Of a stretch of DNA of 64,000 bases, positions 8,825 through 17,506 are shown one piece after another. The DNA lies in the NCBI RefSeq assembly GCF_014649835.1, contig NZ_BMTU01000013.1, positions 1-64,000 on the forward strand, written 5' to 3'. Position numbers and translations under genes: made by a program. The notes beneath the pieces are model-generated. The model made no database searches and was not told where the DNA came from. It saw only the letters and a list, made by a program, of their open reading frames with translations. How positions within the stretch are numbered: the first letter of the stretch is position 1; each line of letters opens with the position of its first letter. The stretch is from Streptomyces pilosus. Its GTDB lineage: Bacteria; Actinomycetota; Actinomycetes; Streptomycetales; Streptomycetaceae.

Positions 8825-10192
8825 TCAGGTTCTGATGAGGTGGAGGGCCTGGTCGCGGACGGTGGTGAGGGTGGCCTCGTCGCGGGCCTCGGCGTTGAGG
8901 CGGAGGAGCGGCTCGGTGTTGGAGGGGCGCACGTTGAACCACCAGTCGGCGGCGGTGACGGTGAGGCCGTCCAGGTCGTCCAGGGTGATGCCCTCGCGGC
9001 CCTCGTAGGCGGCCCTGATCGCGGCGAGGCGGGCGGCCTGGTCGTCGACGGTGGAGTTGATCTCGCCGGAGCCGACGTAGCGGTCGTACTGGGCGACCAG
9101 GGCGGACAGGGTGCCCTGCTGGCCCCCGAGGGCGGCGAGGACGTGCAGGGCGGCGAGCATGCCGGTGTCGGCGTTCCAGAAGTCGCGGAAGTAGTAGTGC
9201 GCGGAGTGCTCGCCGCCGAAGATGGCGCCGGTCCTGGCCATCTCGGCCTTGATGAAGGAGTGGCCCACGCGGGTGCGTTCGGGGGTGCCGCCGTTCTCCC
9301 GCACGACCTCGGGGACCGACCAGGACGTGATCAGGTTGTGGATGATCGTGCCCTTGCCGCCGTTGCGGGCCAGCTCGCGGGAGGCGACCAGGGCGGTGAT
9401 CGCGGACGGGGAGACCGGTTCGCCCCGCTCGTCGACGACGAAGCAGCGGTCGGCGTCGCCGTCGAAGGCGAGGCCGAGGTCGGCGTCCTCCTCGCGGACG
9501 CGCTTGCGCAGGTCGACGAGGTTGGCCGGGTCGAGGGGGTTGGCCTCGTGGTTGGGGAAGGTGCCGTCGAGTTCGAAGTACATCGGGACGACGGTCAGGG
9601 GCAGGCCGGCGAGGACCGTCGGCACGGTGTGTCCGCCCATGCCGTTGCCCGCGTCGACGACGACCTTCAGGGGGCGGATCGTGGTCAGGTCGACGAGCGA
9701 GCGCAGGTGTGCGGCGTAGTCGTCGAGGGTGTCGCGCCGGGTGACCGTGCCCGGGGTGCCGGCGGTGGGCTCGGGGGCGCCGGAGTCGGTCCAGCGCTCG
9801 ACGAGTGCGCGGATCTCCGCGAGGCCGGTGTCCTGGCCGACGGGGGCGGCTCCCGCGCGGCACAGCTTGATGCCGTTGTACCGGGCCGGGTTGTGCGAGG
9901 CGGTGAACATCGCGCCCGGCAGGTCCAGGGCGCCCGAGGCGTAGTAGAGCTGGTCGGTCGAGCACAGGCCGATCTCGGTCACGTCGACGCCGTGCGCGGC
10001 CGCCCCGCGCGCGAACGCGCCCGACAGTGCGGGGGACGAGGGCCGCATGTCGTGGCCGGTGACGATGGCCCGTGCGCCGGTCACCCGGGCGAAGGCGGCG
10101 CCGAAGAGTTCGGCGAGCGTCTCGTCCCACTGGTCGGGGACGACCCCGCGCACGTCGTACGCCTTCACGATCTGCGAGAGATCAGCAGCCAC
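8825..10192 (-). CDS. manB: Phosphomannomutase / phosphoglucomutase
   Basis: The protein has 455 residues from ATG 10192 (MAADLSQIVKAYDVRGVVPDQWDE). It is an alpha-D-phosphohexomutase with four domains; the phosphoserine loop TASHNP places the catalytic serine at residue 99, and the metal loop reads DGDADR. The C-terminal phosphate-binding domain contains WFNVRPSNTEPLLRLNAEA. It converts mannose-6-phosphate to mannose-1-phosphate, feeding the guanylyltransferase at 22395-23477, and may also act on glucose phosphates. It is the second step of GDP-mannose supply for protein O-mannosylation and mannose-containing lipids. The genes downstream in the same direction are the Trm112-like protein, the SIS protein and manA. 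Confidence 0.96.
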   Translation of the reverse strand: MAADLSQIVKAYDVRGVVPDQWDETLAELFGAAFARVTGARAIVTGHDMRPSSPALSGAFARGAAAHGVDVTEIGLCSTDQLYYASGALDLPGAMFTASHNPARYNGIKLCRAGAAPVGQDTGLAEIRALVERWTDSGAPEPTAGTPGTVTRRDTLDDYAAHLRSLVDLTTIRPLKVVVDAGNGMGGHTVPTVLAGLPLTVVPMYFELDGTFPNHEANPLDPANLVDLRKRVREEDADLGLAFDGDADRCFVVDERGEPVSPSAITALVASRELARNGGKGTIIHNLITSWSVPEVVRENGGTPERTRVGHSFIKAEMARTGAIFGGEHSAHYYFRDFWNADTGMLAALHVLAALGGQQGTLSALVAQYDRYVGSGEINSTVDDQAARLAAIRAAYEGREGITLDDLDGLTVTAADWWFNVRPSNTEPLLRLNAEARDEATLTTVRDQALHLIRT

Positions 10193-10386
10193 GGCCAGCC
10201 CTTCCGGAGGTCCTGTCGGTCACCACAAACTACCCGTACGGGCTTGGTGGCTCCGTCGCGGCCGTCGTGCCGGGGACGCCGCCGAAGCCGTCGGCGACGG
10301 CGAGGAGGCCGGGACGCGCCGGCGTGAGGGGTGCGGTGCCCCGTGCGGTCGCCGGTGCAGTCGGGCGCGGACGCGCTCCGGCCGGG

Positions 10387-10809
10387 TCAGTTGTCCGGCG
10401 AGCGCAGGACGCGCAGGTGGCCGCGGCGCGCGACCTCCATGGGGTCCGCCGTGCGGGAACCGCCGCCACCGCCCGCCGCGCGCTCCTGGGGGCGGGCCGC
10501 CTCGCGCACCGCGTTCGCCAGCGCCTCCAGGTCGTCGCCGCTGGGCTGGGCCGGGGCCGAACCGTCGAGCAGGCGGACGACCTCCCAGCCGCGCGGGGCG
10601 GTGAGGCGCTCGGAGTGCTCGGCGCACAGGTCGTAGCAGTGGGGTTCGGCGTAGGTGGCGAGCGGGCCGAGGACCGCGGTCGAGTCGGCGTAGACGTACG
10701 TCAGCGTCGCGACGGCGGGACGGCCGCAGGCGGTGCGCGAACAGCGACGTACAGGGCTCACGATGTTGGACGGTACCGCACTCTTGAGCGGGCCGCGACG
10801 ACTCCCCAC
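10387..10809 (-). CDS. DUF3499 family protein
   Basis: The protein has 140 residues from GTG 10809 (MGSRRGPLKSAVPSNIVSPVRRCSRTACGRP). This start has GGGGGAG seven bases upstream; an internal GTG at 10761 (124 residues) has no Shine-Dalgarno. The domain holds a possible four-cysteine metal site (RCSRTAC and later HCYDLCAEHSERL, with extra His), followed by a variable Gly/Arg-rich tail after ~residue 90. DUF3499 proteins are restricted to actinobacteria and their function is unknown. The gene is the conserved neighbour of manB (Rv3258c/Rv3257c in M. tuberculosis, from memory) and is divergent from the zincin-like gene across 283 bases. Confidence 0.88.
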   Translation of the reverse strand: MGSRRGPLKSAVPSNIVSPVRRCSRTACGRPAVATLTYVYADSTAVLGPLATYAEPHCYDLCAEHSERLTAPRGWEVVRLLDGSAPAQPSGDDLEALANAVREAARPQERAAGGGGGSRTADPMEVARRGHLRVLRSPDN

Positions 10810-11078
10810 CGGGTCACTCCCCCGTGTCGCGGTGTGAAACGCCCCACATACCCCTTTGGCCACACCTTGCTGACCTGGGTGGACGCGGCGCCCCCCGCGG
10901 GTGGTCGGTTCTGGTTCCGGTCACCACTTGGCACAAATACCGTCAAACGGCTTGAGGTCATCGGTCTCGGAGAGATACGGAATCGAGCCCAACCTTGGCT
11001 GGAATGGTCATGTGGTGACATGGCGCGCGGCTCGGCCGGAAGGCGTGCGGGGGTCGGGCGGGGTGGCGACGCGACGAC

Positions 11079-11084
11079 TACCCT
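11079..11084 (+). promoter_or_regulatory. Putative -10 box of a leaderless transcript
   Basis: TACCCT ends eight bases before ATG 11093, and no Shine-Dalgarno precedes that ATG. This spacing places the transcription start at or beside the start codon, as expected of leaderless mRNAs. No clear -35 box is seen. The same hexamer stands in the same place before the gene at 25127. Confidence 0.45.
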
Positions 11085-11092
11085 TCGCTGTG

Positions 11093-11545
11093 ATGGACAG
11101 CCCTGTGACCCCTCGTCCCACCGGCCCGGGGCCCCGACGCCGTGATCGCCACGGCCGGGGCATGCGCGGACCGGTCGCACCGCCCCAGGTGCCCCTCGCC
11201 GCCAGCCGCGCGGAGACGTTCGCGGATCTGGTGCAGGACTCGGTGGAGCGGCTCGAGCGGCGGTGGCCGCAGCTCGCCGACATCGATTTCCTGGTCCTCG
11301 ACGTCCCCCGGGCGGCCGACTCGGGGACGGACGGCTGGAGCGACGAGGCGGTGCCGCTGGGCGGGTCCGTGACCGCGCGCGACGGTCGTCCGGCACGCGT
11401 GGTGGTCTACCGGCGGCCCGTGGAGATCCGCTCCAAGGGGCGCGACGAGCGGGCGGCCCTCGTCCACGAGGTCGTGGTCGAGCAGGTGGCTGACCTGCTG
11501 GGGCTGACGCCGGAGACGGTCGACCCCCGGTACGGGGAGGACTGA
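11093..11545 (+). CDS. Zincin-like (MMP) metallopeptidase-family protein with broken HExxH motif
   Basis: The protein has 150 residues from ATG 11093 (MDSPVTPRPTGPGPRRR). The N-terminal ~40 residues are basic and Pro-rich. Residues 40-150 match the small zincin family (PF06262-type) that other actinobacteria carry at this place (Rv3259, from memory). Active members have a consensus HExxH near the C-terminus; here the segment is LVHEVVVEQVADLLGL. His125 and Glu126 are present but the second His is Val129. Catalytic zinc binding by the classical triad is therefore doubtful. It is convergent with the DUF5719 gene and divergent from DUF3499. A structural or non-peptidase role is possible. Confidence 0.8.
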   Translation: MDSPVTPRPTGPGPRRRDRHGRGMRGPVAPPQVPLAASRAETFADLVQDSVERLERRWPQLADIDFLVLDVPRAADSGTDGWSDEAVPLGGSVTARDGRPARVVVYRRPVEIRSKGRDERAALVHEVVVEQVADLLGLTPETVDPRYGED

Positions 11546-11557
11546 CCGGTCCTCCCC
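11534..11557. terminator. Bidirectional hairpin between convergent genes
   Basis: GGGGAGG (11534-11540) pairs with CCTCCCC (11551-11557) around a ten-base loop that contains the stop codon of the zincin-like gene. A CCGGCGCGCCGG palindrome follows at once. The DUF5719 gene ends at 11574 on the other strand. Confidence 0.5.
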
Positions 11558-11573
11558 GCCGCCGGCGCGCCGG

Positions 11574-13151
11574 TTACCGCTGAAGCACCGACAGGTCCTC
11601 GCCCGCCTCCGGGACGGCCACCGTCCCCCGGTCGTCCGGGAGCGGCTGGACGGTGAAGAACGCGCCGCTCTCCGCCGAGACGAGGGTGCGGGACGCGTAG
11701 ACGGGCGTGTCCGACTCGGGTTCGAGCGTGAGGGCGTACGTGCCCTTCGCCCCGGCCGGTGCGGGCGCCTCGATCTTCTGCGTCGTGCCGGACTTGATCG
11801 TGTACGTCCTGGAGGCAGGCGTGCCGCCCTCGGTGCCCGCGGAGGCGGTCACCTTGACCTTGGCGGTGCCCCGGGGCGCGGTCACCGAGAGGGTGGTGCC
11901 CTTGGCGGTGTTGTCCACGGCCGTCGCGCGCGTGCCGACCGGTCGCGCGGCCGGGATGAACGCCGACTCCTGCTGGTCGCCCTTGCCGCGCAGCACCCGC
12001 ACGGCCGCCACGACCGGCACCGAGCCGTCCGGCGCCGTCAGCACCAGGGAGCCCGCCTCGCCGCGGGTGATGTCGCCGAGGTCGACGGCCGTCGTCATGC
12101 CGCCCTTCACGTGCAGCGTCTCGTGGCCGGCCGGGGTGATCAGCCCGGAGGGGGAGGCCAGGCGCACCGTCAGGTCGGCGTCGGCGTCGCGCGGGGTGAA
12201 GGCGATCAGACGCACGGCGGTGGCGTCCTCGGGGATGCCGGGCAGGACCAGGCTGCCCGAGGGGTCGGCCGACGCGGGCAGCCAGTCGCCGCCCAGCTTG
12301 TCGTCCAGGGCCTGGACGGCGGCACCGACCCGGCCGCTGCGCACGACCACGTGCACGGTCACGTCGGTCTGCTTGTCCTCGGTGAGCGTGGACAGCAGCA
12401 CCGGCTCGGCGGAGTGCGGCTTGACGGTGATGCCCTCCCCCACCGTGGTCTTCAGGGCGCCGTCCTTGCCGTAGAGCTCGATGTCCACCACCGCGGCAGA
12501 GTCGTCGGGGTTGGTCAGGTGGACGTAGTCGGTGCGGTCCTCGTCGGTGCTCGCGCCCGGGAACCAGAACTCGGTGTCGGCGGGCGTGCAGGTGACGCCC
12601 TGGAGTCCCCGGCCGGTGCCCGCGGCCACCTCGGTCGTCTGCTGCACGGTCCAGCCGGGCGCGAAGCGGCCCTCGGCCGTGCCGACGAGGGCGGGGGCCT
12701 CGCCCCCGGAGACACTCCCGGTGGCCGGTTCGCCGGGTTTCCCGGGCTTCAGCACGGGCTTGGCGCCGGCCTTCGGCTTCTCACCGGCCTCACCGTCGGT
12801 CTGCGACTCCTCGTCGGCCTCGGACCCCTCGTCCTTCGACTCCTGGTCCTTCGACTCCTCGTCGGCCTGCGGGTCGTCGTCGGCCCCGGCGCCGGTGGCC
12901 GGCTGGAGCTCGGCCCCGCCCTCCTTCTTCGCGCCCTCCGTGACCGGAGTGAACGACGTGTAGGTCGTCTCGGCCAGGTCGGAGGTGCTGGGCCGGGGGC
13001 ACAGCAGACCGGTGCGTTCCACGGGGAGCCGGGCCGCCGCTCGGGCCGGCTCGTTCGCGGCCCCGGCGTCGGGCGAGGACAGCGCGGCGAAGCCGGTGAC
13101 GGCGACGAGCGCGCTCGCGCCCGCGATCAGGGACAGGGTGGTGCGGTTCAC
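11574..13151 (-). CDS. DUF5719 family secreted protein
   Basis: The protein has 525 residues from ATG 13151. Residues 1-32 form a signal peptide or N-terminal anchor (TTLSLIAGASALVAVTGFAAL followed by an Ala-rich cleavage region). Residues ~75-145 are a low-complexity Glu/Asp/Lys/Ser stretch, then Lys/Pro repeats. The rest is a series of beta-rich, immunoglobulin-like modules (DYVHLTNPDDSAAVVDIELYGKDG, AKVKVTASAGTEGG) as in DUF5719. Its function is unknown. It is expected outside the membrane, perhaps working with the giant glycosyltransferase encoded just upstream: the two genes overlap by four bases (ATGA, 13148-13151), which implies translational coupling. Confidence 0.87.
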   Translation of the reverse strand: MNRTTLSLIAGASALVAVTGFAALSSPDAGAANEPARAAARLPVERTGLLCPRPSTSDLAETTYTSFTPVTEGAKKEGGAELQPATGAGADDDPQADEESKDQESKDEGSEADEESQTDGEAGEKPKAGAKPVLKPGKPGEPATGSVSGGEAPALVGTAEGRFAPGWTVQQTTEVAAGTGRGLQGVTCTPADTEFWFPGASTDEDRTDYVHLTNPDDSAAVVDIELYGKDGALKTTVGEGITVKPHSAEPVLLSTLTEDKQTDVTVHVVVRSGRVGAAVQALDDKLGGDWLPASADPSGSLVLPGIPEDATAVRLIAFTPRDADADLTVRLASPSGLITPAGHETLHVKGGMTTAVDLGDITRGEAGSLVLTAPDGSVPVVAAVRVLRGKGDQQESAFIPAARPVGTRATAVDNTAKGTTLSVTAPRGTAKVKVTASAGTEGGTPASRTYTIKSGTTQKIEAPAPAGAKGTYALTLEPESDTPVYASRTLVSAESGAFFTVQPLPDDRGTVAVPEAGEDLSVLQR

Positions 13152-16100
13152 TGCTGGCTCCCGTCGGGACGCTCACTGCCCGTGCCGTGCGGGTCGTACG
13201 GAGTGTCGTAGCCCTGTGGGTAGGTCTGGTCGTAGCCGTCCTGCTGGTACGCCTGGTCGTACTGCTGCTGGGTGCCGTACGCGTACGGGTCGTACGGCGC
13301 GGACTGCTGCTGGTACGGGTCCGGCTGGTACGGCCGGCCGTAGGCGTCGGTCCCGTACTGCTGCTGGTACGGGTCGGCCGGGTAGGCGCCGGTGTCGTGG
13401 CCCGCGTTCGGTTCCTGCGCCGCGTACCGGTCGTCGTAGTCGGGCTGCCGGGGTACGGGAGCCGGTGCCGGGGGCTGCTCCGGCGGGGCGGGGAATCCGT
13501 CGTCGGCCACCGCGCCCTCCGGAGCGGACTCCGCCTCCGCCTCCGCCTGGGCGCGCAGGCGCCGGGCCCGGCGGCCCTCGCCCGCCATGGCCTCGGCGGG
13601 CACCGGCTCCTCCTCGGGCAGATCGTCGTCGACGTCGCGACGCCGGCCCGGCAGGGCCATGACGACGAGGACGACGGCGAGCAGGCCCTGCGCCCACAGC
13701 CAGGCGGTGTGGGTGAACGGATCGTCGTAGGTGACGTCCAGCGTGCCGCCGGAGGCGGGGAGTTCAAAGCCCTGGGCCCAGCCGTCGACCGTGGTACGGG
13801 ACAGCGGCTTGCCGTCGAGGGTGGCGGTCCAGCCGTCGGCGGCGGCGTCGGCCAGGCGCAGGACGCGGCCCTCCGCACCGCCCGGGATCCTGGTGTGGAT
13901 CTCGACGGGACCGGCGGCGACGGGCACGGGCTCGCCGTCGCCGTCCTCGCCGGGGACGATGCTCGCGCGGGCGACCTGCCGGTCCACCCGCCACAGCGCG
14001 CCGCCCGCCTGCTGGCTGAGCCGGCTCAGCCCGGGCGTGGCGTCCAGGACGCGGGTGACCTCGCGCGGGGCTCCGGGGTGGACCAGGACGTAGCGGACGG
14101 CGAACGCGCCGAGCTCGTCGGCCTGGTCGGCGCCGGAGCCGGCGACGAGGTTGGCGACGACCTGGTCGAGGCGGGTGTTCTCGCCGTCCACGGCGGCGGT
14201 CTCGGCGTCGCCCATGCGGGCGCCGGAGCCGCGGACCAGGACGTAGCGGACCCGGTCGGCGGAGTCGCTGTCGAGGACGAGGGTGCGGGCCTGGTCGCGG
14301 GTGCCGCTCTCCTCGGCGACGAAGGCGGGCACCTGGACCGGGTCGCGCCGCTCCACGGGCCCGTCGGCGCCGCGGATCATCCACCCGGCGGCCAGGACCA
14401 GCGGACCGGCCGCGCAGGCGAGCGCGATCAGGGCGGCGACCGGCTGGCGCCAGCCGAAGCTCTGCTCGGCGACGCGCGCCCGCGCCCCGTCGGCGCCGAG
14501 CGTGGCGGCGGCCAGTACGGCGATGCCGTAGACGAGGGTCGCGGGGCCCGCCCAGGCGGAGTTGTTGGAGAGCACCGCGAAGACGAGACCCACCAGGGCG
14601 GCGGCCCACGCGGTGAGGATCGCCGTGCGGCGTTCGGTGCGCAGCAGTGCGGCGAGCGCGGCGAGCACCAGACCGGTCAGCAGCAGGCCGCCGGCGGTGC
14701 CGGGGCCGCCCGGGCTCGCGCCGAGCAGGTCGAGCGCGGAGGCCGACGAGGGCCCGTACTCCAGACCGGCCTCCTGGAAGAAGCCGAAGGGCAGCAGGGA
14801 CAGCGACCAGGGGGCGAGGACCAGCAGGGGGGTGCCCAGCTGGGCCAGGAAGCGCGGTCCGTACGCCGGGAGGTCGGTCCTGCGCAGCGCCAGGACGCCG
14901 ACGCCGAGAACCAGGGCGACGGGCCACACGATCGGGGTGAACGCGGTGGTGATCGTGAGCAGCAGCGCGTACGCCCAGGTGGCGCGCCAGCTTCCGCGCA
15001 CGTCCGGCGGGTTGGTGAGGCCGCTCGCGGCGATGCCCGCGCGGGCGAGGAGCGGCAGCAGCACGGCGAGTACGGCGGTGCCGATGCGGCCGCCGGCCAG
15101 GGCGCCGGTCGCGGCGGGCAGGAAGGCGTAGGCGACGGCCGCCCAGGCGCGCAGCAGCCGGGACGGGACGAGCGGGCGGGAGGCGAAGTACGCGGTGACG
15201 CCGGCCAGCGGGACCGAGCAGACCAGCAGGACCGTGACGGCGAGGCCGGTGGAGCCGAACAGGAGGGAGGCGAGGGCCGCCACGAGGGCGAGGTAGGGCG
15301 GTGCGGCTCCGGTGCCGCCGGCGCCCACGGGGTGCCAGGCGTCGGTGTAACGCGCCCACAGGTCACCCGCGTCGGCGGGCGCGGGGAGCAGGGCGCCGCC
15401 CGCGAGCGCGCCGCCGCCGAGGAGCCCGCGGCAGGCGGCGAGGGAGACGAGCAGCAGTACCAGGAAGAGGACCGGGCCGGGCCGGTGGGCGATGCGCTTG
15501 AGCCGGGCGAACTGCTCGACCTCGAGGAAGTCGGCGTCGTCGCCGCCGGGTCCGGACTCGATGGCGCTGCCGTGCCGTCCCGCGCCGGAGGTGGCTTCGG
15601 GGTCGGAGCGGCCGACGAGGTTGCCCGCGACCTGCTCCACGGTGACGCGGACGGTCGCGCCGGGCGGCGGGAACAGCGGCCGCATCTCGCCCTTGTCGGT
15701 CTGCGGGGTGCCGCGCCGGCGCCGTCCGGCGAGGATCCGTTCGGGGCGCAGCAGGGTGCCCACGAGGCCGCGGATCTCGTCGACGGCCTGTCCGGGGACC
15801 TTGCCGACGAGGTAGGCGAGGGTGCGCAGCAGGGTGCCGAGGAGTACCCGGAACAGCACCCAGGGCAGCGCGGCGGTACGGGTGTTGACGAGCAGCGTGT
15901 AGACGGCGCCGGCCTTGTCCACCTTGTGCGGGGAGGCGGCGGTGCGGCCCACGCAGTCGACGGCGCGGCGCTCGCGGGAGGCGGCCTCGGCGTGCCGCAC
16001 GACCGCGTCGGGGGCGACGAGCACCCGGTGGCCGGCCGAGTGGGCGCGCCAGCACAGGTCGACGTCGTCGCGCATGAGGGGCAGGTGCCGGTCGAATCCG

Positions 16101-16894
16101 CCGAGCCGGTCGAAGACGTCACGGCGGACCAGCATGCCGGCGGTGGACACCGACAGTACGGGCCGGACGTGGTCGTGCTGGCCCTGGTCCTGTTCGCGGC
16201 GGTCGAGGCCGGTCCAGCGGCGGCCGGAGTCGGCGATGGAGACGCCGACCTCGAGGAGTTGCCTGCGGTCGTACCAGCCGCGGAGTTTGGGGCCGACGAC
16301 GGCGACGTCGTCCCGGCCGAGTTCGTACTCGTTCTCCACGACGCGCAGCAGCTGGGCCAGCGCGTCGGGTTCGGGGGCGCAGTCGTCGTGCAGCAGCCAC
16401 AGCCACTGGACCGGTTCGCCGTGCGGCAGGTCCGGCAGGTCGTAGGCGTCGTCGCGCCAGCTGCGGGTGACCGGGTCCCAGCCGCTCGGCCGCTTCAGGT
16501 ACGGCAGGTCGTCCGGCGTGAGGTGGGGGGCGCTGCGGTTGCACTCCTCGACGGCCTGGCCGAAGCCGGTGCGCCGGGCGAGGTGCAGCACGTGGTCGTC
16601 GCCGAGGGCTTCGGAGACCAGCCGGGCGGAGTCGTCCGCGCTGCCGGTGTCGGCTCCCACGGCGAACTGGACGGGGCGCTCCTGGCCGAGCAGCCCGGCG
16701 AGCGCGTCGGGCAGCCAGCGGGCGCCGTCGTGGGAGACGAGGACCGCGGTCACCACGTGACGCGGGAACTCGGGCGGGCGGGCAGGGTCGACGCCTGCCG
16801 GGCGGGCAGGGTCGACGCCTGCCGGGCGGGCAGGGTCGAAGCCTGCGGCGGCAGCGGGGTCTTGCCGGGCTGCCGGGTGGCTGTGCGCGGACAT
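13148..16894 (-). CDS. Giant membrane glycosyltransferase (GT2 domain plus polytopic region)
   Basis: The protein has 1248 residues from ATG 16894. Residues ~45-300 are a GT-A family 2 domain: TAVLVSHDGARWLPDALAGL, the metal-binding HDDCAPEPDAL, and RDDVDLCWRAHSAGHRV as the acceptor-side motif. Residues ~460-840 contain about ten to twelve membrane spans. Residues ~840-1050 look extracytoplasmic, and one more span lies at ~1065-1083. The C-terminus is a Gln/Tyr/Pro-rich tail (YQQQYGTDAYGRPYQPDPYQQ type). The N-terminus has three 8-residue repeats (AGVDPARP) encoded by tandem DNA repeats. The donor is unknown; GDP-mannose or a polyprenyl-linked sugar would fit the neighbours. The gene follows whiB by 245 bases and overlaps DUF5719 by four. 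Confidence 0.9.
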   Translation of the reverse strand: MSAHSHPAARQDPAAAAGFDPARPAGVDPARPAGVDPARPPEFPRHVVTAVLVSHDGARWLPDALAGLLGQERPVQFAVGADTGSADDSARLVSEALGDDHVLHLARRTGFGQAVEECNRSAPHLTPDDLPYLKRPSGWDPVTRSWRDDAYDLPDLPHGEPVQWLWLLHDDCAPEPDALAQLLRVVENEYELGRDDVAVVGPKLRGWYDRRQLLEVGVSIADSGRRWTGLDRREQDQGQHDHVRPVLSVSTAGMLVRRDVFDRLGGFDRHLPLMRDDVDLCWRAHSAGHRVLVAPDAVVRHAEAASRERRAVDCVGRTAASPHKVDKAGAVYTLLVNTRTAALPWVLFRVLLGTLLRTLAYLVGKVPGQAVDEIRGLVGTLLRPERILAGRRRRGTPQTDKGEMRPLFPPPGATVRVTVEQVAGNLVGRSDPEATSGAGRHGSAIESGPGGDDADFLEVEQFARLKRIAHRPGPVLFLVLLLVSLAACRGLLGGGALAGGALLPAPADAGDLWARYTDAWHPVGAGGTGAAPPYLALVAALASLLFGSTGLAVTVLLVCSVPLAGVTAYFASRPLVPSRLLRAWAAVAYAFLPAATGALAGGRIGTAVLAVLLPLLARAGIAASGLTNPPDVRGSWRATWAYALLLTITTAFTPIVWPVALVLGVGVLALRRTDLPAYGPRFLAQLGTPLLVLAPWSLSLLPFGFFQEAGLEYGPSSASALDLLGASPGGPGTAGGLLLTGLVLAALAALLRTERRTAILTAWAAALVGLVFAVLSNNSAWAGPATLVYGIAVLAAATLGADGARARVAEQSFGWRQPVAALIALACAAGPLVLAAGWMIRGADGPVERRDPVQVPAFVAEESGTRDQARTLVLDSDSADRVRYVLVRGSGARMGDAETAAVDGENTRLDQVVANLVAGSGADQADELGAFAVRYVLVHPGAPREVTRVLDATPGLSRLSQQAGGALWRVDRQVARASIVPGEDGDGEPVPVAAGPVEIHTRIPGGAEGRVLRLADAAADGWTATLDGKPLSRTTVDGWAQGFELPASGGTLDVTYDDPFTHTAWLWAQGLLAVVLVVMALPGRRRDVDDDLPEEEPVPAEAMAGEGRRARRLRAQAEAEAESAPEGAVADDGFPAPPEQPPAPAPVPRQPDYDDRYAAQEPNAGHDTGAYPADPYQQQYGTDAYGRPYQPDPYQQQSAPYDPYAYGTQQQYDQAYQQDGYDQTYPQGYDTPYDPHGTGSERPDGSQQ
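16777..16848. repeat. Three tandem 24-bp repeats inside the glycosyltransferase gene
   Basis: Units at 16777-16800, 16801-16824 and 16825-16848 begin GGGCGGGCAGGGTCGA; the third diverges at its end. In frame they encode an eight-residue repeat (AGVDPARP, with GFDPARP as the outermost copy). This looks like a recent slippage expansion in the disordered N-terminus. Confidence 0.85.
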
Positions 16895-17139
16895 CGAGGT
16901 ACGGGCCCCGGTTCGGTGGACTGTGGGGGACGCCCGTGCCCGGTGGGGGCGGCGGGGCGTCTCGGACGAGCGACCACACTATCGGCAGACGGAACGGGTC
17001 GGCGCGGAGCGTCTTTTGGAGGGGGCCGGGGGCGGGCGCCCGGGACGCACGGAGGCCCGCCGCTGTGGACAACCCACCCGCGACGGGCCCGGAGTGACAG
17101 GGGTGCGCGGTGACGCGCACGGCGGTGACGCCTCGCGCG

Positions 17140-17403
17140 TCAGATGGCGGCCTTCTTCAGCCGGCGCCGCTCCCGCTCGGACAGGCCGCCCCAGATGCCG
17201 AAACGCTCGTCGTTGGCGAGGGCGTACTCGAGGCACTCGGAGCGGACCTCGCAGGCGAGGCAGACCTTCTTGGCCTCCCGGGTCGAGCCGCCCTTCTCGG
17301 GGAAGAACGACTCGGGGTCGGTCTGTGCGCACAGCGCGCGCTCCTGCCAGCCGAGCTCCTCGTCCGCGTCGTCGACCAGCAGTTGCTGCACCGTCTCGGT
17401 CAT
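17140..17403 (-). CDS. whiB: WhiB developmental transcription factor
   Basis: The protein has 87 residues from ATG 17403 (MTETVQQLLVDDADEELGWQ), identical in length to S. coelicolor WhiB. The WhiB-like domain binds a [4Fe-4S] cluster through Cys25, Cys48, Cys51 and Cys57; GIWGG (69-73) is the sigma-factor contact turn and SERERRRLKKAAI the basic DNA-binding tail. In Streptomyces WhiB acts with WhiA to start sporulation septation in aerial hyphae. The longer frame starting at 17427 is rejected because family members begin at MTE. A strong promoter stands 74 bases upstream of the start codon. It is transcribed towards the giant glycosyltransferase and is divergent from the cysteine dioxygenase leader. 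Confidence 0.97.
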   Translation of the reverse strand: MTETVQQLLVDDADEELGWQERALCAQTDPESFFPEKGGSTREAKKVCLACEVRSECLEYALANDERFGIWGGLSERERRRLKKAAI

Positions 17404-17476
17404 GTGCGCCCCTCGTCCGTCTTCCACGTCCCCGTGATCCAGCCGTTACCGATCCCGGCTGAACGACACGAGTGAA

Positions 17477-17506
17477 ATTACAAGTGTGCTGCTCCGGGCG
17501 AGTCAA
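17477..17506 (-). promoter_or_regulatory. whiB promoter
   Basis: On the minus strand TTGACT (17501-17506) and TGTAAT (17477-17482) are separated by 18 bases. This is close to the HrdB consensus and gives a leader of about 65 nucleotides. S. coelicolor whiB is known to have a constitutive and a development-dependent promoter; this one looks like the constitutive type. AGTGAA (17471-17476) and its inverse TTCACT (17533-17538) flank it and resemble BldD half-sites (whiB belongs to the BldD regulon in S. coelicolor), but that match is weak. Confidence 0.75.

Noticed and set aside
10387..10761. Shorter start (GTG 10761) for the DUF3499 protein
   Set aside because: It has no Shine-Dalgarno, whereas GTG 10809 has GGGGGAG at good spacing; kept only as an alternative.
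16777..16848. CRISPR-like array
   Set aside because: The repeats are directly adjacent, in frame and within a coding sequence; there are no spacers.
13187..17113. A 1308-codon open frame on the plus strand opposite the giant glycosyltransferase
   Set aside because: It is the antisense shadow of a GC-rich gene; its composition is Gly/Arg/Val/Asp repeats without domains, while the minus strand has clear motifs.
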